In this document: positions 14,076 to 27,087 of the stretch, piece after piece | How the letters are laid out: each line of letters begins with the position of its first letter | Position numbering within the stretch: the stretch's first letter is position 1 | Assembly (NCBI RefSeq): GCF_030704535.1 | Contig: NC_081807.1 | Coordinates: 5,125,001-5,189,000, forward strand | Direction of reading: 5' to 3' | Length of the DNA stretch: 64,000 bases | Source of the DNA: Vitis vinifera | Taxonomy: Eukaryota; Streptophyta; Magnoliopsida; Vitales; Vitaceae | The notes under the pieces: generated by a model | What the model was told of the DNA's origin: nothing | What the model saw: the letters and a program-made list of their open reading frames with translations, nothing else | Database searches by the model: none | Program-made: the position numbers and the translations under genes

Positions 14076-17000
14076 TCATATTTGATAATCAGCGTGGAGG
14101 AAGCTTTCATACTGGGTTCCTTTGAGAGTCTTTAGGACTTCGTCCCAGTTCTCGACCTGTTCAGATAACGACCCTTTATGTATCTTCACTTGGCGACTCC
14201 TAAGATCCCTTTGTGGAACTTTAAGAAAGTTCAGAACATCAACCAGTTTCTGCAGTAAGACAATGAGAACAGTGGTTTTTGTAATGATGATGCGCATTAT
14301 GTTTTATCTGAAGGATGAGATCAGGTTTGAGTTGAAGTAGTTTGTCTCACCGTGCGGTTTTTTATCACATCCTCATAGTAGAAAATTGTGTGTCTGGTGC
14401 TATTGAAGTACTGTAAAGCTTTGGCAACTGTATCTTCTACTTGCTTCAGATCCCGTATCAGCAAAGTTGCATTAATCGATGGCTTATATTGGGCAAGTAT
14501 CTCAGCCTGAAACCATTACTGAGTTCAATAACTTGCATATGAAGGCATGTGTGTGTGAGAGGAGGGAAGTAGAAAGACAGACCTCACGAGGTGAATGTAC
14601 GTGAGACTTGTGGGTTCCATTTAGTTGCTTGGCTTCTCGATCATAAGAATTGGCAAGCATTGAAATCATCCTCCTCAACAGATTTCTTCTGAAGAGGAAA
14701 ATCAATGAAACACCCCTCGTGTTGAAATATTCTACTATCTCTTTATGATTCTGCATCAATCCCTGCATTAATCATTCCAGGCAACCATAAGCACTGTTTC
14801 ATTGACAAAACAATCATAGAAAAGGCGGGAAAAGCATACTTATTGAAAGATAGGCGGCTATCTACTCCACAATTGCCATGTTACTTACACCAAATAGTGA
14901 CTGCACACTGATGCATATATACAAAGAATGGAATGACAGAGCAAAATATGGAGTAGAAATAGGCGCAATCTATGCTAAATCGCAAGCCCATTGGTTGCCG
15001 ACTGCCCACTTGGAAAAACTGCTAAGGTTTGCATGTCAATCATTCCAAAATTCTAAACAGATAATTTTGTGAAAAAACAAAAAAAAAACAAAAAAAAAAA
15101 AACAAAAGAAAAAAGGAGGAAGAAATGAATACATTTCATCAATGTTTTGTTTAGTTACTCAGATTCGAAGTTTAGTTTGGGGAAAGGAAGCCATGACAGT
15201 ATTTTATAGGTACTAACCAAATGCACTGAAAGACAGTCTGGTGTGGACTCCTCAATCCAAGTAAACAATCAGCAATCTACACCTATGGTAGGGGGCTGAA
15301 CTTGAAATTCTGACAATAACAGAGATAAGATATGAATGCGGGCATTTGGGTGACAGTGCAGGTTTAGCTAGTTTGAGCTGCAGGGTTTCTTAACTACTAT
15401 ATAGACCGTGTGTGCCTACAAAATATCAAAAGGAAGAGTTCAACCCTTCCTTGGCCAGCTCCGAAATTATTAGAGATTGAATGATGAGCATATGGTACTA
15501 AAATGTTTTGGAGAAGGGGGAATCAAGTGGCATCTCTTAGAAAAGTATGCTCCTTTGAAAGCACTAAAAAGGAGTATTTACAAAATATTAGCTTTGTCTC
15601 CTCTAGAAGAAAACTTAGATCTACTTGAATCTGTGGTCTTACTAGCCCAATTCCTTGTAGTAGCTGATTTTAAATGACAGCTTCCCAATCAAAAGAGGTG
15701 CTTTGACTTAATTTAGAGTTCATTGGGTTTGAGCCTTTCTCACTGCCATAGTTTCTTCCAAAATTAGCTGTATGATGGTTTGCATTAATGTGTTTATCAC
15801 CCCCCCTTGATTTGTTTCTGCATTCCAAGGACATCTTTCAATCTATTTACCCAGGAAAATACATCTAATTTCATCAGTGAAGTATGGCCAAGGTTGTAAT
15901 AGTAAACCTCTGTGGATATTTTGTTTTCCAAGTATATTTTGCCCACTTCTTCAAGCAAAAACAACCACTTATTGAGTACCATGGAAAACTTAATCTAGAA
16001 AGATAGTTCCCAGAAAAGTTAAACTTCCATCTTGTTCACATTGTAATATAACTTACACTTTGCTCAAAATAGGCTGCTGCTTTTATTTGGGGGTAGGTTG
16101 GTTATTCACCCTTAATAGTCCCATATTGTTCAAATACTCAACATAGGACATCAGTCACAACCATAAGAATTCAAACACCAGTATCAACATCCACTTCTTC
16201 CAAGACTCCTGTTTCCATTGAAGCAAACAGCAGCAGAAGAAATCTCCATATTTTCCTCAGGGTTAACCAAGTAAAATATTTTAACCCTTTAAATAGACAT
16301 CCATCCACTTCATTTGAATCTGGTATATTCTCTTCACAAACATCAAAACTTGCTCTAGGACCACACAGTTGGCTCATAATGTCCAGGAAATGAATTACCA
16401 TATACATCTAAGTTTCCTTTTAGCAACCCTAGAAAGAATCTACCATCAACTGCCCAAATGTCAATGCCAACCAGATTCATTTGTGTCTGTTTCTCCAGAA
16501 AGAGTTGGGAAAGAGAAGGATAAGCTAAAGGAAACATTTATTATTTTCTTGTGAGAATAATAAGAAGCCACAACATCTGTTCTATCAGAAAGGAAACAGG
16601 GAAATGAGGCATATTGACACTACCAAATGAGGGCACAATACAATAGTAAATTTGGAAAGTATGTCATTGAAGTCTTTTACAATAGGCAAAATTATCTTAT
16701 CAAGAAATATTTTCACAATATGCGATGAATGAGGCATGCAGAGCATGCCAGCTTCTGGAAAACTTACGTGGCATAACAACATAAAAAGATTACTGTTTCC
16801 TCATTTTGGGATAAAAATGATACCTATAAGAAACAAAGCTCCAATCTCCTTGGTGCTACAAACAGGATAATCATGACAGTTATCCAAGACCATTACCAAT
16901 TAACCTTACATTCATATCAAATGAATTAATGTGTTTAATAAAAGTTAAAACACTCCATGATTGTTCCTAGAAGTGATCTCTAAAACAAAAACATCCAGCC

Positions 17001-19259
17001 CTTGTAGCAGGTACTAATATCACATGCTTGGAATAATTTCACTACATTTCACTGTATTGATTTTTACCTTTCTGATTCTAAATATATGGCAAACCCAAGG
17101 AATAAAAAGTAAAAAAGCATCCCCAGAAAAGAGCGCATTTGAGTTTTTTTTTTTCACTAATTATATTGAAAAACACAGGTTCCAACCTAGTTTCATCGTA
17201 TCCACCGAGAATGGTAGGACTTGGCCAAGTCACATCTGTCTCAATTATGGCTTGTGACAAGTCCGAAGACAAAAGTTGGGTACTGCTTAGTTAGCAACAA
17301 TCCAATCCTGACTCACGTATGAATTACTTAACTTGGCCTACTTGTAAGCCAACAATTGGAAATGAGTCATTGGGATTGGATCAGCTACTCTTAACTTCTT
17401 TGTATAACAACACTAGGTTCCAGAGGAAGGAGTTAGCAAAGAGCTAACATGGAGCTTTGTTAAATAGGAACTCTGAAGGAATCAGGAAGCTCATAGACAA
17501 CTCATGTTAAAAACTTGAGTACCAGTTCCTCAGTATAGAAACATGAGCATCATAATGCTACTGCAATCCTGATTGGAGAATTTATTACCATTGAACAGGC
17601 CACTATGTTTAGACCATACCAACTTTATAGTAGCATTACAAAATAAGCAGAAATAAACATGGCTGTTATTTGTACATGCTAACTTTGTTTGCTGATCCAG
17701 AGTAGTAGTTAGAATGGAGCTTTCCATGTCATGGAAAATACTGGAAAATTTAAGAGGCTCCTAAGACATAAGCATCTGCCACATAGATATAATATCCTAA
17801 ATGCAAACTAAGGGGTCTCTCGTCAAACAAAAGTAGTACTAACTAAATGGTTTAAATTTACCAGAAGGAAAATAATGATATAAATTAACCATATCAATAG
17901 TGCTAACCTGATTAAGCATCCACTTCAGCCCAACGGCAGCTGTGCACTCATTCTTGGAAGCACTACTGAGCCAGTCTAGATTATAGATTTTATCCAAAGT
18001 TTCTGTGATTGAAGAAATATTGCTCCTTCTAACTTTAACAGAGAAAATCTCTCCATTTGAGCTAATGTTGATATGGCTATTCAATAAGGTCTCAAACCAC
18101 CCGCTCCCAGATCTTTGTGTTGATAAGATGGCAAAATATCGTACAGGATTGCATGCACATTCAGCCCTGATAATTCAGCCAAATAGCATATCATAATGAT
18201 GTAAATGGAACTCAAATTCAAAACCAAAAAATATAAACATCGGCATACCTGCTATAGGATATGGGTTTCGGGAAGTGCACATAACGAACTTCTGATGGTT
18301 CAATATTAGGCTTCTCACACGGCCTTTCAGTCAATTCGACATTTAGGAACCCAGCTGTGGCTGTGGTGCTAATTTGCTTTAGACAGATCGAGCAAATATA
18401 AACCCCACAAACCATTGCAAACACCAAAACAATCATCCTCAACACCAATGGAGATTTCTTAGGAGCCTTGAAGACGAAGGAATCCTGTGATTCAAGGGTG
18501 GCCAGAGTTAAAATGGGCAAATCACAAGAAAAAACGACATGGGTATTGCTGAAATTATCTTAAAAACGACATGGGTATTGCTGAAATTATCTACCCTGAG
18601 ACCGATAATCCAATTTGATCGAGCAACCCAAAGGACACAAGGGTTAAATCAGAAGGGGTATATGACATGGGCACTAATAAATAGTCTAACTAGAAGCAGG
18701 AATAGGAATCCATTCGGATTGAGCTACCCAGATGATGAAAAAGGGGTAGAGAAAAGGGAAAAAATAATAATAATAAAAATAAAAATAAAAATAAAAAAAA
18801 AGAAGAAAGAAAGAAAAAATCAATCTGGTTGGGCTAGAAAATGTATACCCTCATTCTCTAACTAGAAGATAACCCACAAAAAAATAATGATAACTGATTT
18901 TATAACAAAAAAAAAAACAAAAACAAAACAAAACAAAAAAAACAAAAACAAAAATCAAATGATTCAAGCTGAAATTCTCAATCCTACCAGACTCTGAAGA
19001 AAGGAAAAGGAAATCTGGGTTTGCTTCAGTTCAATGAATTAGCAAAACAAAACCCGGAAACGTTGGAAAAAAATATTTGATTATTCAAACACCTAGATCA
19101 GACAACACCACATGCCAACCAAATTTCTAGTAATAGAAAATAATTGAAAACTGGACTCGTAACCCAAACAATCCATACACGTTCGCTCCTTCATAGAATA
19201 CCATTTTGTGAGGAGATGAATCAACAAACCTTGGTGAAGAAACAGAGATCGTCTGCCAT
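14076..19259 (-). CDS. membrane-anchored sulfotransferase-like protein (plant NodH-related), six exons
   Basis: Type II membrane protein with a P-loop sulfotransferase domain. Exons: 19259-19230, 18484-18249, 18166-17908, 14762-14583, 14506-14351, 14249-14076; the phases join to 344 aa. The 30-bp first exon encodes MADDLCFFTK, and the second opens DSFVFKAPKKSPLVLRM and continues into one hydrophobic helix (about residues 25-47), the expected Golgi signal anchor. ILSTQRSGSGWFETLL in exon 3 is the 5'-PSB (PAPS-binding) motif; FLFRRNLLRRMISMLANS in exon 4 is the 3'-phosphate-binding region. The family is annotated as nodulation protein H-like in plants; the acceptor is unknown, and a Golgi glycan or peptide is the obvious inference. 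Intron 3 is 3.1 kb and contains only scraps of open frame. Confidence 0.88.
14763..17907 (-). other. long third intron of the sulfotransferase gene
   Basis: 3.1 kb with GT-AG borders. It has several 60-80 codon open frames on both strands (for example about 15477-15677 plus, 16171-16407 minus), none with a recognisable domain. It is less AT-rich than the true spacers. An A/C-rich low-complexity run lies at 15071-15110. It may hold an old element, but I see no terminal repeats. Confidence 0.5.
18530..18592. repeat. 31-bp tandem duplication in intron 1
   Basis: A 31-bp block beginning AAAAACGACATGGGTATTGC occurs twice, at 18530-18560 and 18562-18592, with no visible difference. It lies in intron 1 of the sulfotransferase gene, 45 bp upstream (in gene sense) of the exon 2 acceptor. 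Confidence 0.85.
18898..18957. repeat. A/C-rich low-complexity run
   Basis: Interrupted poly-A with single C residues (AAAAACAAAACAAAAC pattern) in intron 1 of the sulfotransferase gene. Confidence 0.8.
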
Positions 19260-19316
19260 GTTTGAATATTCAAAAAGGAAGAAAATAAAAAGGCATTTGG
19301 CACTTCAGATTCGACT

Positions 19317-19329
19317 CCTTTTATATTTT
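19317..19329 (-). promoter_or_regulatory. TATA box of the sulfotransferase gene
   Basis: The minus strand reads AAAATATAAAAGG about 60 nt above the ATG at 19259, next to a CT/GA-rich stretch. The spacing fits a short 5' leader and supports the 30-bp first coding exon. Confidence 0.6.
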
Positions 19330-20789
19330 CTCTCTCTCTTTCTCGAGCTTTCTCGCTCAGTTTCTCAGAGAAAAATGAAATACAGAGGCCTCAAGGCTTG
19401 AGCTCTTTCTCTTGAAGAACAATATTATCGGATGCTTCATTCATTGCTTTCCTTCTTCGGATTTACATTCCACCCTTTCAAAATCTAGGATGCTACGATT
19501 CACACCCAACTGAGAACAGCACGAACAGTGGCAGGGTTGAAACGTCGTCGTTTATCTGACGTATTTGACTTTTTCTTACACTTAAAAAGTTCAAAATCGC
19601 AATACTCCAACGACGCCGTTTTCAGCCGCCCCTGAATTTTATAGATAAGCTTTTGGTCAAATCCAAAGATGGTGAAACCCAAAATTTATCTCCTTAAAAT
19701 GAAAATAAAAAATAAAAATTTAAGGCTATTATGCTTTGATTTTATTTTTTATATATACTATAATTGAAATGGTAAATAGAAATTAACCATAATGGGTTAT
19801 AATATTTTGCAAAAAAATTAAAATACTCATTTGGTCAGTGGCATATGCAAGATCGTAAAATGGTTCTTCAAATATTTGATGGTGGTCAACAATAAATTTA
19901 CACCACGTGGTGTTATTAAATAGTTTAATAATTTAATTTAAATTATTAAATAAATTAAGCATGTTTATTAAAATAACTTAATTGCATGAGTTAAAGTTAA
20001 AAATAACTTTAAATAATAAACTTTAATATTCACGAACGGATTATTTAAATGACAATTCATCCATATAATAAGTTTCAATCACTTCTCATGGATTTTCATA
20101 ATTCGGTGCAAAAATGGAATATGCATTTGAAATTAATATACAAGTAAAAACAATTAATTTATTTTTATATGCATATTTTGATTTTACATTTTTACCCTTA
20201 TTTGTTATAATCATTTCTACTATTGTTTTTACTACTCCACGACTTTCATTGTTGTTCAATTTTATTTACCTTATTTATAATTTATGAAGATAAATATGTC
20301 AATTTGATAATTTAAAATAAATTTTAAGTTATTTTATCAAATAACTTTAATACTTAAAATAAGAATTAAATAATAAGTTTTGAGTCAATAACTTAAGTAT
20401 AATTTAATTTAAAACTAATTTAAGTTATTAAATTATAAGTATTAAGTTTTATCAAACACTCCTAAATGTTGTACCACTCGAGATATTTATAAAAATATAA
20501 ATAAATAAATAAATAATCAAATTTTCATCCCAAATAAATTGCAAATTGAAGTGAAAATTATCAAAGAATAAATAGAACCATAATTAGGGTAGAAGTGAGT
20601 TTGAGATTGTATTTATAAATATGGAATGAAATTCAAGTACTAATATTTCCATCATATATAAATAAAAGTTAAATTAATTTTTTAACATATGGAAAATAAA
20701 AAATATAGGTCAAATTTTCATAAAAATAAAATATAAAAATTAAGAAAATTTTATTATTTATTTTAAAAAAGGAAAATTTTCATTAATTG

Positions 20790-20960
20790 AGAAAAGTCGA
20801 TGGATTAGTTCCAAGAAGGGAGGTAATCCATCTTGATGCTTTTTCTAGTCAAATCATATAAATAGAGGGGAAAGCATATTGGGTTAGTTTATGAGCTAAC
20901 ACATTTTGCCTTCAATTAATATGGATGAAAGCTTCCATTGAATATGCCCATCAAGTGGTT
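20790..20960 (-). pseudogene. fragment of a LINE-type RNase H (RVT_3-like) domain
   Basis: Read on the minus strand, about 55 codons resemble the C-terminal end of plant RVT_3 RNase H domains: FIHIN, an in-frame stop, then RQNVLAHKLTQYA, followed after a short gap by a segment resembling the downstream Trp/Pro-Ser part. The stop and the lack of any flanking domain mark it as dead. The match is to a short signature only, so identification is tentative. Confidence 0.35.
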
Positions 20961-22107
20961 TAATGCCTTCTATTGTATATGTGGAAAACTTAATTGATTT
21001 GTTCATAAAATTATTATCTGATATTTCTAGAACAAATGTTTATTTAGAAATCTGAAATGTTTTTAATTTATTTTTTATGTTTTTAAATATATATGTTGTA
21101 ATTTATTTTTAATAATTCTTTATATTTGTAAAATTATTTTTTTAAACAATCTTAAGAAAATAAGTTAAAACAACTAAAACTAAAAAATGTTATCTGAAAA
21201 TACTATGTTTCTTGTTAATAGAAAATTGTTTTATATTTTCTTGTCATTAAACTTTTTTTTTATCATGAATAATGGTTTTTCGAAAATAGCTACCATTTAT
21301 ATTTTATCTTATTGTCTCTTACCTACAATGAAAAATACATTGTAGTGGATCGTAGACCTTCAATTTAAAAATTAATCTCATAGTATGATTATTTATATGA
21401 AATTATAAATCAAATTTTAAATATAATATTTTAGTTGAAGATACAATAAGAATCATGTACAATCCCTGTTGTTCGATGTGCTTGTGCATATCCAAAAATA
21501 GTGAGTAATCAACCATTGGAAACAAAAAGAGAAAAAGAAGATTGTGGGTCAGGGTTGTATTAAGAATGATAAAGTTTAATTAGTGTTGACTTTCATATTT
21601 AATTTAATAGATAGAATACCTTTTAAGTCAACTTACGTGATACAAATTTACTTTTGAATTGATTTATTTGTGTTGATGAACTTGATAATTATTTTAACAT
21701 GCTTAACACATATCTGATTTTTTTAAAATTTGATTTTGAATAAATACACCAATTGACTTATATAGGCATGTTGGAATATTAATCACTTATATAAGACTTA
21801 TTTCAATTTGATTATTAAATAACACTTAATTGTGAAATGACTTAAATAGATTATATGATATGCCACCTATGTAATAATTAAATTGTTTTTGGGTTTGTAT
21901 TATTAACTTAATTATTATTTATATGGTGTTTAAATTGATGAGTAGAGATGGTCAATTGCCAGTTGCCACCACAAGCCATATGGTATGATGCGCTCACTTC
22001 GAGGGATGACGATCCTCAGCCTCTCGCTCTTATCAATAAGCCCGCTCTAATAACAAATTTTTTTGACTAAAACTACGCCTCCTATTATAACTACAACTAT
22101 TAACTAA

Positions 22108-22440
22108 ATGAGTATGTTTGATAAAACTTAATACTTATTAATTAATATCTTAAGTTAAATTATACTTAAGTTGTTAACTTAAAACTTATTACTTAATTCT
22201 TATAAGGTTGTTCGATAAAATTAACTTAAATTTTATTTCAAATCATCAAATTGATAATTTTATCTTCATAAATTATAAGTAGAGCAATAAAGGTTATGGA
22301 ATAGTAAAGGAGATTGTGAAGGTAAGGTAAAATGGAGATATGAATTTAAAAATAAATTAATTATTTTTACTTATTAATTAAAATTATTTTTGATTTTAAG
22401 TTATAATATTAAGTCATTTCACAAAACATACTTAATGACT
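22108..22440. mobile_element. MITE-like inverted-repeat element
   Basis: The left end AGTATGTTTGATAAAACTT and the reverse of the right end AAGTATGTTTTGTGAAATG are similar over about 30 bp including ACTTAATA words. The inside is AT-rich with TTAAGTT blocks and no reading frame. A related copy lies at about 20110-20460 in the opposite orientation. Boundaries are approximate; I could not fix a target-site duplication. Confidence 0.4.
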
Positions 22441-23208
22441 TAAATTAAGTTATTAAGTCACTTTTATTTATTAAATAGATTTACTAAACACCCACTTAAT
22501 TTAAGTCTAAATAAAATTTAATAATATTAAGTATTAAGTTACTTGTCTTTTTATTAATATTTTAATTCCATTAAATATTAAATTATTTGCTTTTGTACAT
22601 GCTAAAAATTAAATCTTAATTATTTTATATAGTTAAAGATAAAATATTTAAAAACTAATAATTTAATTAAAAAAGGACTTTAAAATATTTCTAGAATCTC
22701 AAAATAATACAATTAATTAAAATAATAAAAATTATAAATTATTGTAATTATAAAGCAAGTAATGCATCATTAACATCCTTAAAAAATAAATTAAAAAACA
22801 TTTCAAAACTAATAATTTAATGAATAGTAAATTGATAAAACCTAATCAAATCAAAGAGACTTAAGTTTTCACTTGTATATTTTATTTTGCATTCCATGTA
22901 GGTTAAGCTTGCAATATATTTTTTTTTTTTTACAACAATTCATTCTGAAAAAAAAAACTCACTCTTCCTTTCCAAACACCCCATTTTCAAAAGCCTAGAA
23001 TTCACGACTTCTTAAGGTTAGACACTAATAATACATTTGGAGGTATAATGTTAGATGTTCTTGAGGGTGTTTAGAAGTACAATATCAGATGTTTAATAGA
23101 TTGTCCAACCCTATAACTCGGAACACTTTTCTTAATCTTCTTCTTTTAAACCAAAAAACAAAAATAAATAAAAAACGATATAGATATACTTCTACTATCA
23201 TTGAAAAT

Positions 23209-24542
23209 ATTGAAACCAATGTTTAGTTAATCTTGATTTTGATGATAACAAAACAATGTTTAGAACTAATGATTATATTGAAGTGTGATTAGGCCAGATG
23301 ATTTCCAAAGTAGTAATCACAAAGACAAATCAAGCAAAAAAAAAAAATTATTAAGAAGAAGAAGACCTCAAAAAGAAGTGTTTTTCAGGACCCAACCTTC
23401 ATAAGATATCTTTGTAAGGTTGTTGGTGTACTAGAATTTTCATACATTATATTCTTTACTTATGCATCAAAATCATCAAAGAATTTTTTCATTTTAAATC
23501 CTTTAAAATTGGATGATTTCATGTTTTCAACTAAAACCTTGTGTCAAATATTTTCCAAACTTGTTTAAAAGTTTTAAGTTGAAAAAGTTGGTTGTTGAGC
23601 CAAAAACGGCTCAACCAGTTGAACCGGATGAGGAACCGGTCGACCCCCAACTCAACCGGTCAAAGGGTGCAAAAAAAAACATTCTCTTAATTCCAGAATG
23701 GTTGTTCAATTGATCAAGGTTGAACCTCAATCGATCGACCCCCACTTCAATCGGTCAAGGTCTGGTCAAGAAGCGGTCGAGGTCCAACAATCACTTGCCA
23801 AGTATTAAATGCTAACGGCTAATTAACCGGTCGACCCCCATCTCAACCAGTCAAATCTCCAACGGCTAATTTGGTCTTTTTCCTCTATAAAAAGACTCAA
23901 ATCTTTATTGTTTCATAAGTTTAACCCTCTCAAACCCTTCTTGAATGTATTTGAAGAGTGTTTTTTAGTGCACCATTGTTCTAAAACTTGCATATCTTTA
24001 GTGCATTATTCAATCCTAGTTTTCTTATATCATTTGAACCTAAAGTTTTGTATTAGGATTTTATAAAATTATTTGTATATCTTGGAGATGAAAAATATAA
24101 GTGTGATGCATCACTTACAGATTCTCAAGTGTAGGGTATCACTTGAGAGGTTGTTCAAGAGTGGAGTATCTTTTGAGGATTGTAAAGAGTGTTTGGAGCC
24201 AAAAGTCCAAGAGGGTGGATTGGAACCATAATTTAATCATATTGCTTGAAGGCTTGGTTTGGAAGCCTTCAAGCTTGGGATTGAAGCTAGAGGAAAGTGG
24301 ACATAGACCAAGTTGCACCAAACCATTATAAAAATCTTGTATTTGCATTTTCTTTTCCTTACTCTCTTAATTTATATGCAATTGTTTTTATATTATTTTA
24401 TTATGTATTTGCATATAATTATCTCTTACATTCACATAATTTAAATTTACAAAAAGAGACTATCACCCTATTCACCCCCCCCCCCCCCCCCTCCTCCTCT
24501 AGGGTGATTACCATAAGTTGGATTAGTTTAATTTTTCTAGCA
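23209..24542 (+). mobile_element. solo LTR, copia type, old
   Basis: About 1.33 kb, plus orientation. It opens with TTGAAACC and TTGATTTTGATGATAACAAA, and ends with the CTATTCACCCCC..TCTAGGGTGATT block typical of Ty1-copia (SIRE/Maximus-like) LTRs. It is flanked by AAAAT on both sides (23204-23208 and 24543-24547). No internal coding region or partner LTR adjoins it, so it is the product of LTR-LTR recombination. It is clearly diverged from the second LTR at 25712-27087. Its last 215 bp were later copied by the tandem duplication that starts at 24328. Confidence 0.65.
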
Positions 24543-25711
24543 AAAATAGTTATATGTTTATTTATTATTCAAAAACCATTACTTTTCTCAAATTTTTTAT
24601 TAAGAATTTGAAGAGATTGGAAGAATATAAATTGAGGAAGAAGAAGAGAATGATGAGTATGTGTTGAACTTTAAATGCATTTTTATTTTTCCACTAGTGG
24701 GTATTTTTGTCCTAAAAATTATAATCCAAGTGGGTGTGAGGAACAATCACGTAAATGCATATGTAACATGGTAAAATTGGTGCAAGTATAAGAATGTTGA
24801 TGGCTTATATGGAGCAGGCATTGGCTCTATCACCTTCATTCATTTTATTAACTTTCGGGTATTACATAACTCCTAAAACAGTGCCCAAAAAACAACCATT
24901 CTTTTATTTTCTCAATCACCCTTCTCTCATCGTACCAAAGTCCTGATCCTATTTATATTTGGGTTTAGGGAATACCCAAATATAAAATAGTTTAATATAT
25001 AGGCTCATGGGCCAAATAAACTTAGCCCAACATGAATAGATTTGTGCAATGCATCCTATTGGAAATATCCCCCCAATGCTTCGTTTTTGGTAATAAACTG
25101 GACTATATGAGTTTCTAAAGGTTCAAAGCATAAATGTTTTTTTTTTTTTAATTTAAAAATATTTTTATTTATATGACAACTTAAAATCATGGTTTTAAAA
25201 ACCGAACTAGCCAGTCACGGTTCCTGTTTGATTCGACCAATTGGACCGAAAAACAATCGAATCGAAATTAGACCATTTGAACTGATGGTCTGACTGATGA
25301 ACCGGTCGATTCCCTCCGGACCCAACAGTTCATTTTTCTTCCATATTCCCCGTGCAATTGGTACCCCCACTGTCACATGGAGCGTCGTCCAACCGTCAAC
25401 GATACCTCCACTGTCGCCTGGAGCATCATCCCATCCGCAGCACCCCCGACGCTGGGAACCCCACTCCATCTCCCCCCGCCGCGCGCTGAAAAGCCCTCCC
25501 AACCTCGGTAGCACCTAACGCCACTTCCCAACCTCGCCCCCAAAATGCCCAAATTCCTATCGCCAACCCCTCGCCTGCAAAGCCCCATCACCCGCCACCC
25601 CTGGAAAGCTCTCATCTCTCTCTATTCCTCCCACCACAGCTTGAAAATCCTTGCCTTCTTAGTTTTTTAAAATTTAATTTTTTCTCTCTCTCTCTTTCTA
25701 CTCTATAAAAG

Positions 25712-27087
25712 TGTTAGGAATTTGAGGCTAATCCAACCTATGATAATCACCCTAGAGGGGGGGTGAATAGGGTGATGGTCTCTTTTTCAAATTTAAACTA
25801 AGTAAAAATAAGAGACAATTTATATGCAAGTATATGATAAGCAAAATAAAGACAATTGCATATAAATTAAAAGAGTAAGGGAAGAGAGAGTGCAAACACG
25901 AGAGTTATAGTGGTTCGGCGCAACCCGGCCTACATCCACTCTCCTCAACCTCCTAACCGAGTGAGGGTTCCACTAGCTTGAAGCTTCAACCAAGCTTCCA
26001 ATCTTCTTACAATTGGATTATGGTTCCAATTCACCCTCTTGGACTTTTGGCTCCAAGCACCCTTTACAATTCTCAAGAGATATCCCTCTCTTGAAACTTC
26101 CTCTCAAGGTTTACAAATAATGATCTCAAAGGTTTACAAAAATCCTAGCACAAGAACTTTAAGCTCAAATGATACAAGAAAAGCTAGGATTGAATGGTGC
26201 ACTAAAGATATGCAAGTTATGAAATAATGGTGCACTCAAAAACACTCTTCCAAGGCTCAAATATAATCAAGAATGATTTGGGAAGGTTAAGCTCTTTAAA
26301 CAATGAAGATTGGAGCCTTTTTATAGAAGAAAAAAGCCAAACTAGCCGTTTGGGGTTCGATCGGTCGAGCTGGGGGTCGACCGGTTGACTAGCCGTTAGC
26401 ATTTAATGCTGGCAGGAGACCGTTGGGCCTCGACCGGGCCTCGACCGGGTCTCGACCGGACCTTGACCGGACCTCGACCGGACGAGGTTCGACCTTGACC
26501 GGTTGAACAACCGTTCTGGAAGAAAGAGAAAATTTTTGCATTTTTCGAACGGTCGACCGGTTACTATTCATCCGGTTCAACCGGTTGAGCTGGGGGTCAA
26601 CCGGTTGCTGTTCATCAGGTTCAACCGGTTGAGCTGGGGGTCAACCGGTTACTGTTCATCCGGTTCACCCGATTTAGCTAATTGAGCCGTTTTTTGCTCA
26701 ACAACCAACTTTTCCAACTTATAACCTTTTAAACAAGTTTGAAACAACATTTAACACAAGGTTTTAGTTGAAAACATGAAATCATCCAATTTTAAAAATA
26801 TTTAAAACAAAATAACTCTTGGATGATTTAGGTGCATAAGTAAGGAAAATAATGCATGGAAATCCTAGTGCACCAACAACCTTACAAAGAGACTTAAGAA
26901 GCTTTGGTCTTGAAAAACTCTTCTCTTTGAGGTGGTCTTCTTCTTCATGATTTCTCCTTGGCTTGATTTGTCTTTGGATTGCCACTTTAGAAGTCATCTT
27001 GCCTAATCACACTTAAAATGTAGTCATTAGTTCTAAACCTTGTTTTGTTATCATCAAAATCAAGATTAACCAAACCTTGGTTTCACA
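25712..27087 (-). mobile_element. solo LTR, copia type, nested, younger
   Basis: 1376 bp, minus orientation (reads TGTGAAACC at one end and CCTAACA at the other), with canonical TG..CA ends. It is flanked by the perfect 5-bp duplicate AAAAG (25707-25711 and 27088-27092). The same target, AAAAG, is present unoccupied in unit B at 28872-28876. It belongs to the same family as 23209-24542 but differs by many substitutions and by extra internal repeats. No internal domain is present, so it is a solo LTR. It inserted after the tandem duplication. Confidence 0.85.
26418..26670. repeat. short tandem repeats inside the younger LTR
   Basis: Two blocks. At about 26424-26480 a 12-bp unit (CTCGACCGGRCC) recurs about five or six times. 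At about 26530-26655 a unit of about 46 bp built on CGGTTCAACCGGTTGAGCTG is repeated about 2.5 times. The older LTR at 23209-24542 has fewer copies of the same CGGTCGACC words. Confidence 0.7.

Larger units (their letters stand above)
19400..23208. other. AT-rich intergenic DNA with old repeats
   Basis: No gene is supported. I recognise related inverted-repeat MITE material at about 20110-20460 and 22100-22440 (AGTATGTTTGATAAAACTT against AAGTATGTTTTGTGAAATG), a decayed copy of the 6139-6513 family near 20990-21290, a scrap of RNase H-like coding sequence (20790-20960), and a short GC-richer island at about 21950-22060 that I cannot assign. Confidence 0.5.

Noticed and set aside
15477-16782. 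Several 60-80 codon frames in the sulfotransferase intron
   Set aside because: They scatter over both strands, lack recognisable motifs and start mostly with non-ATG codons.
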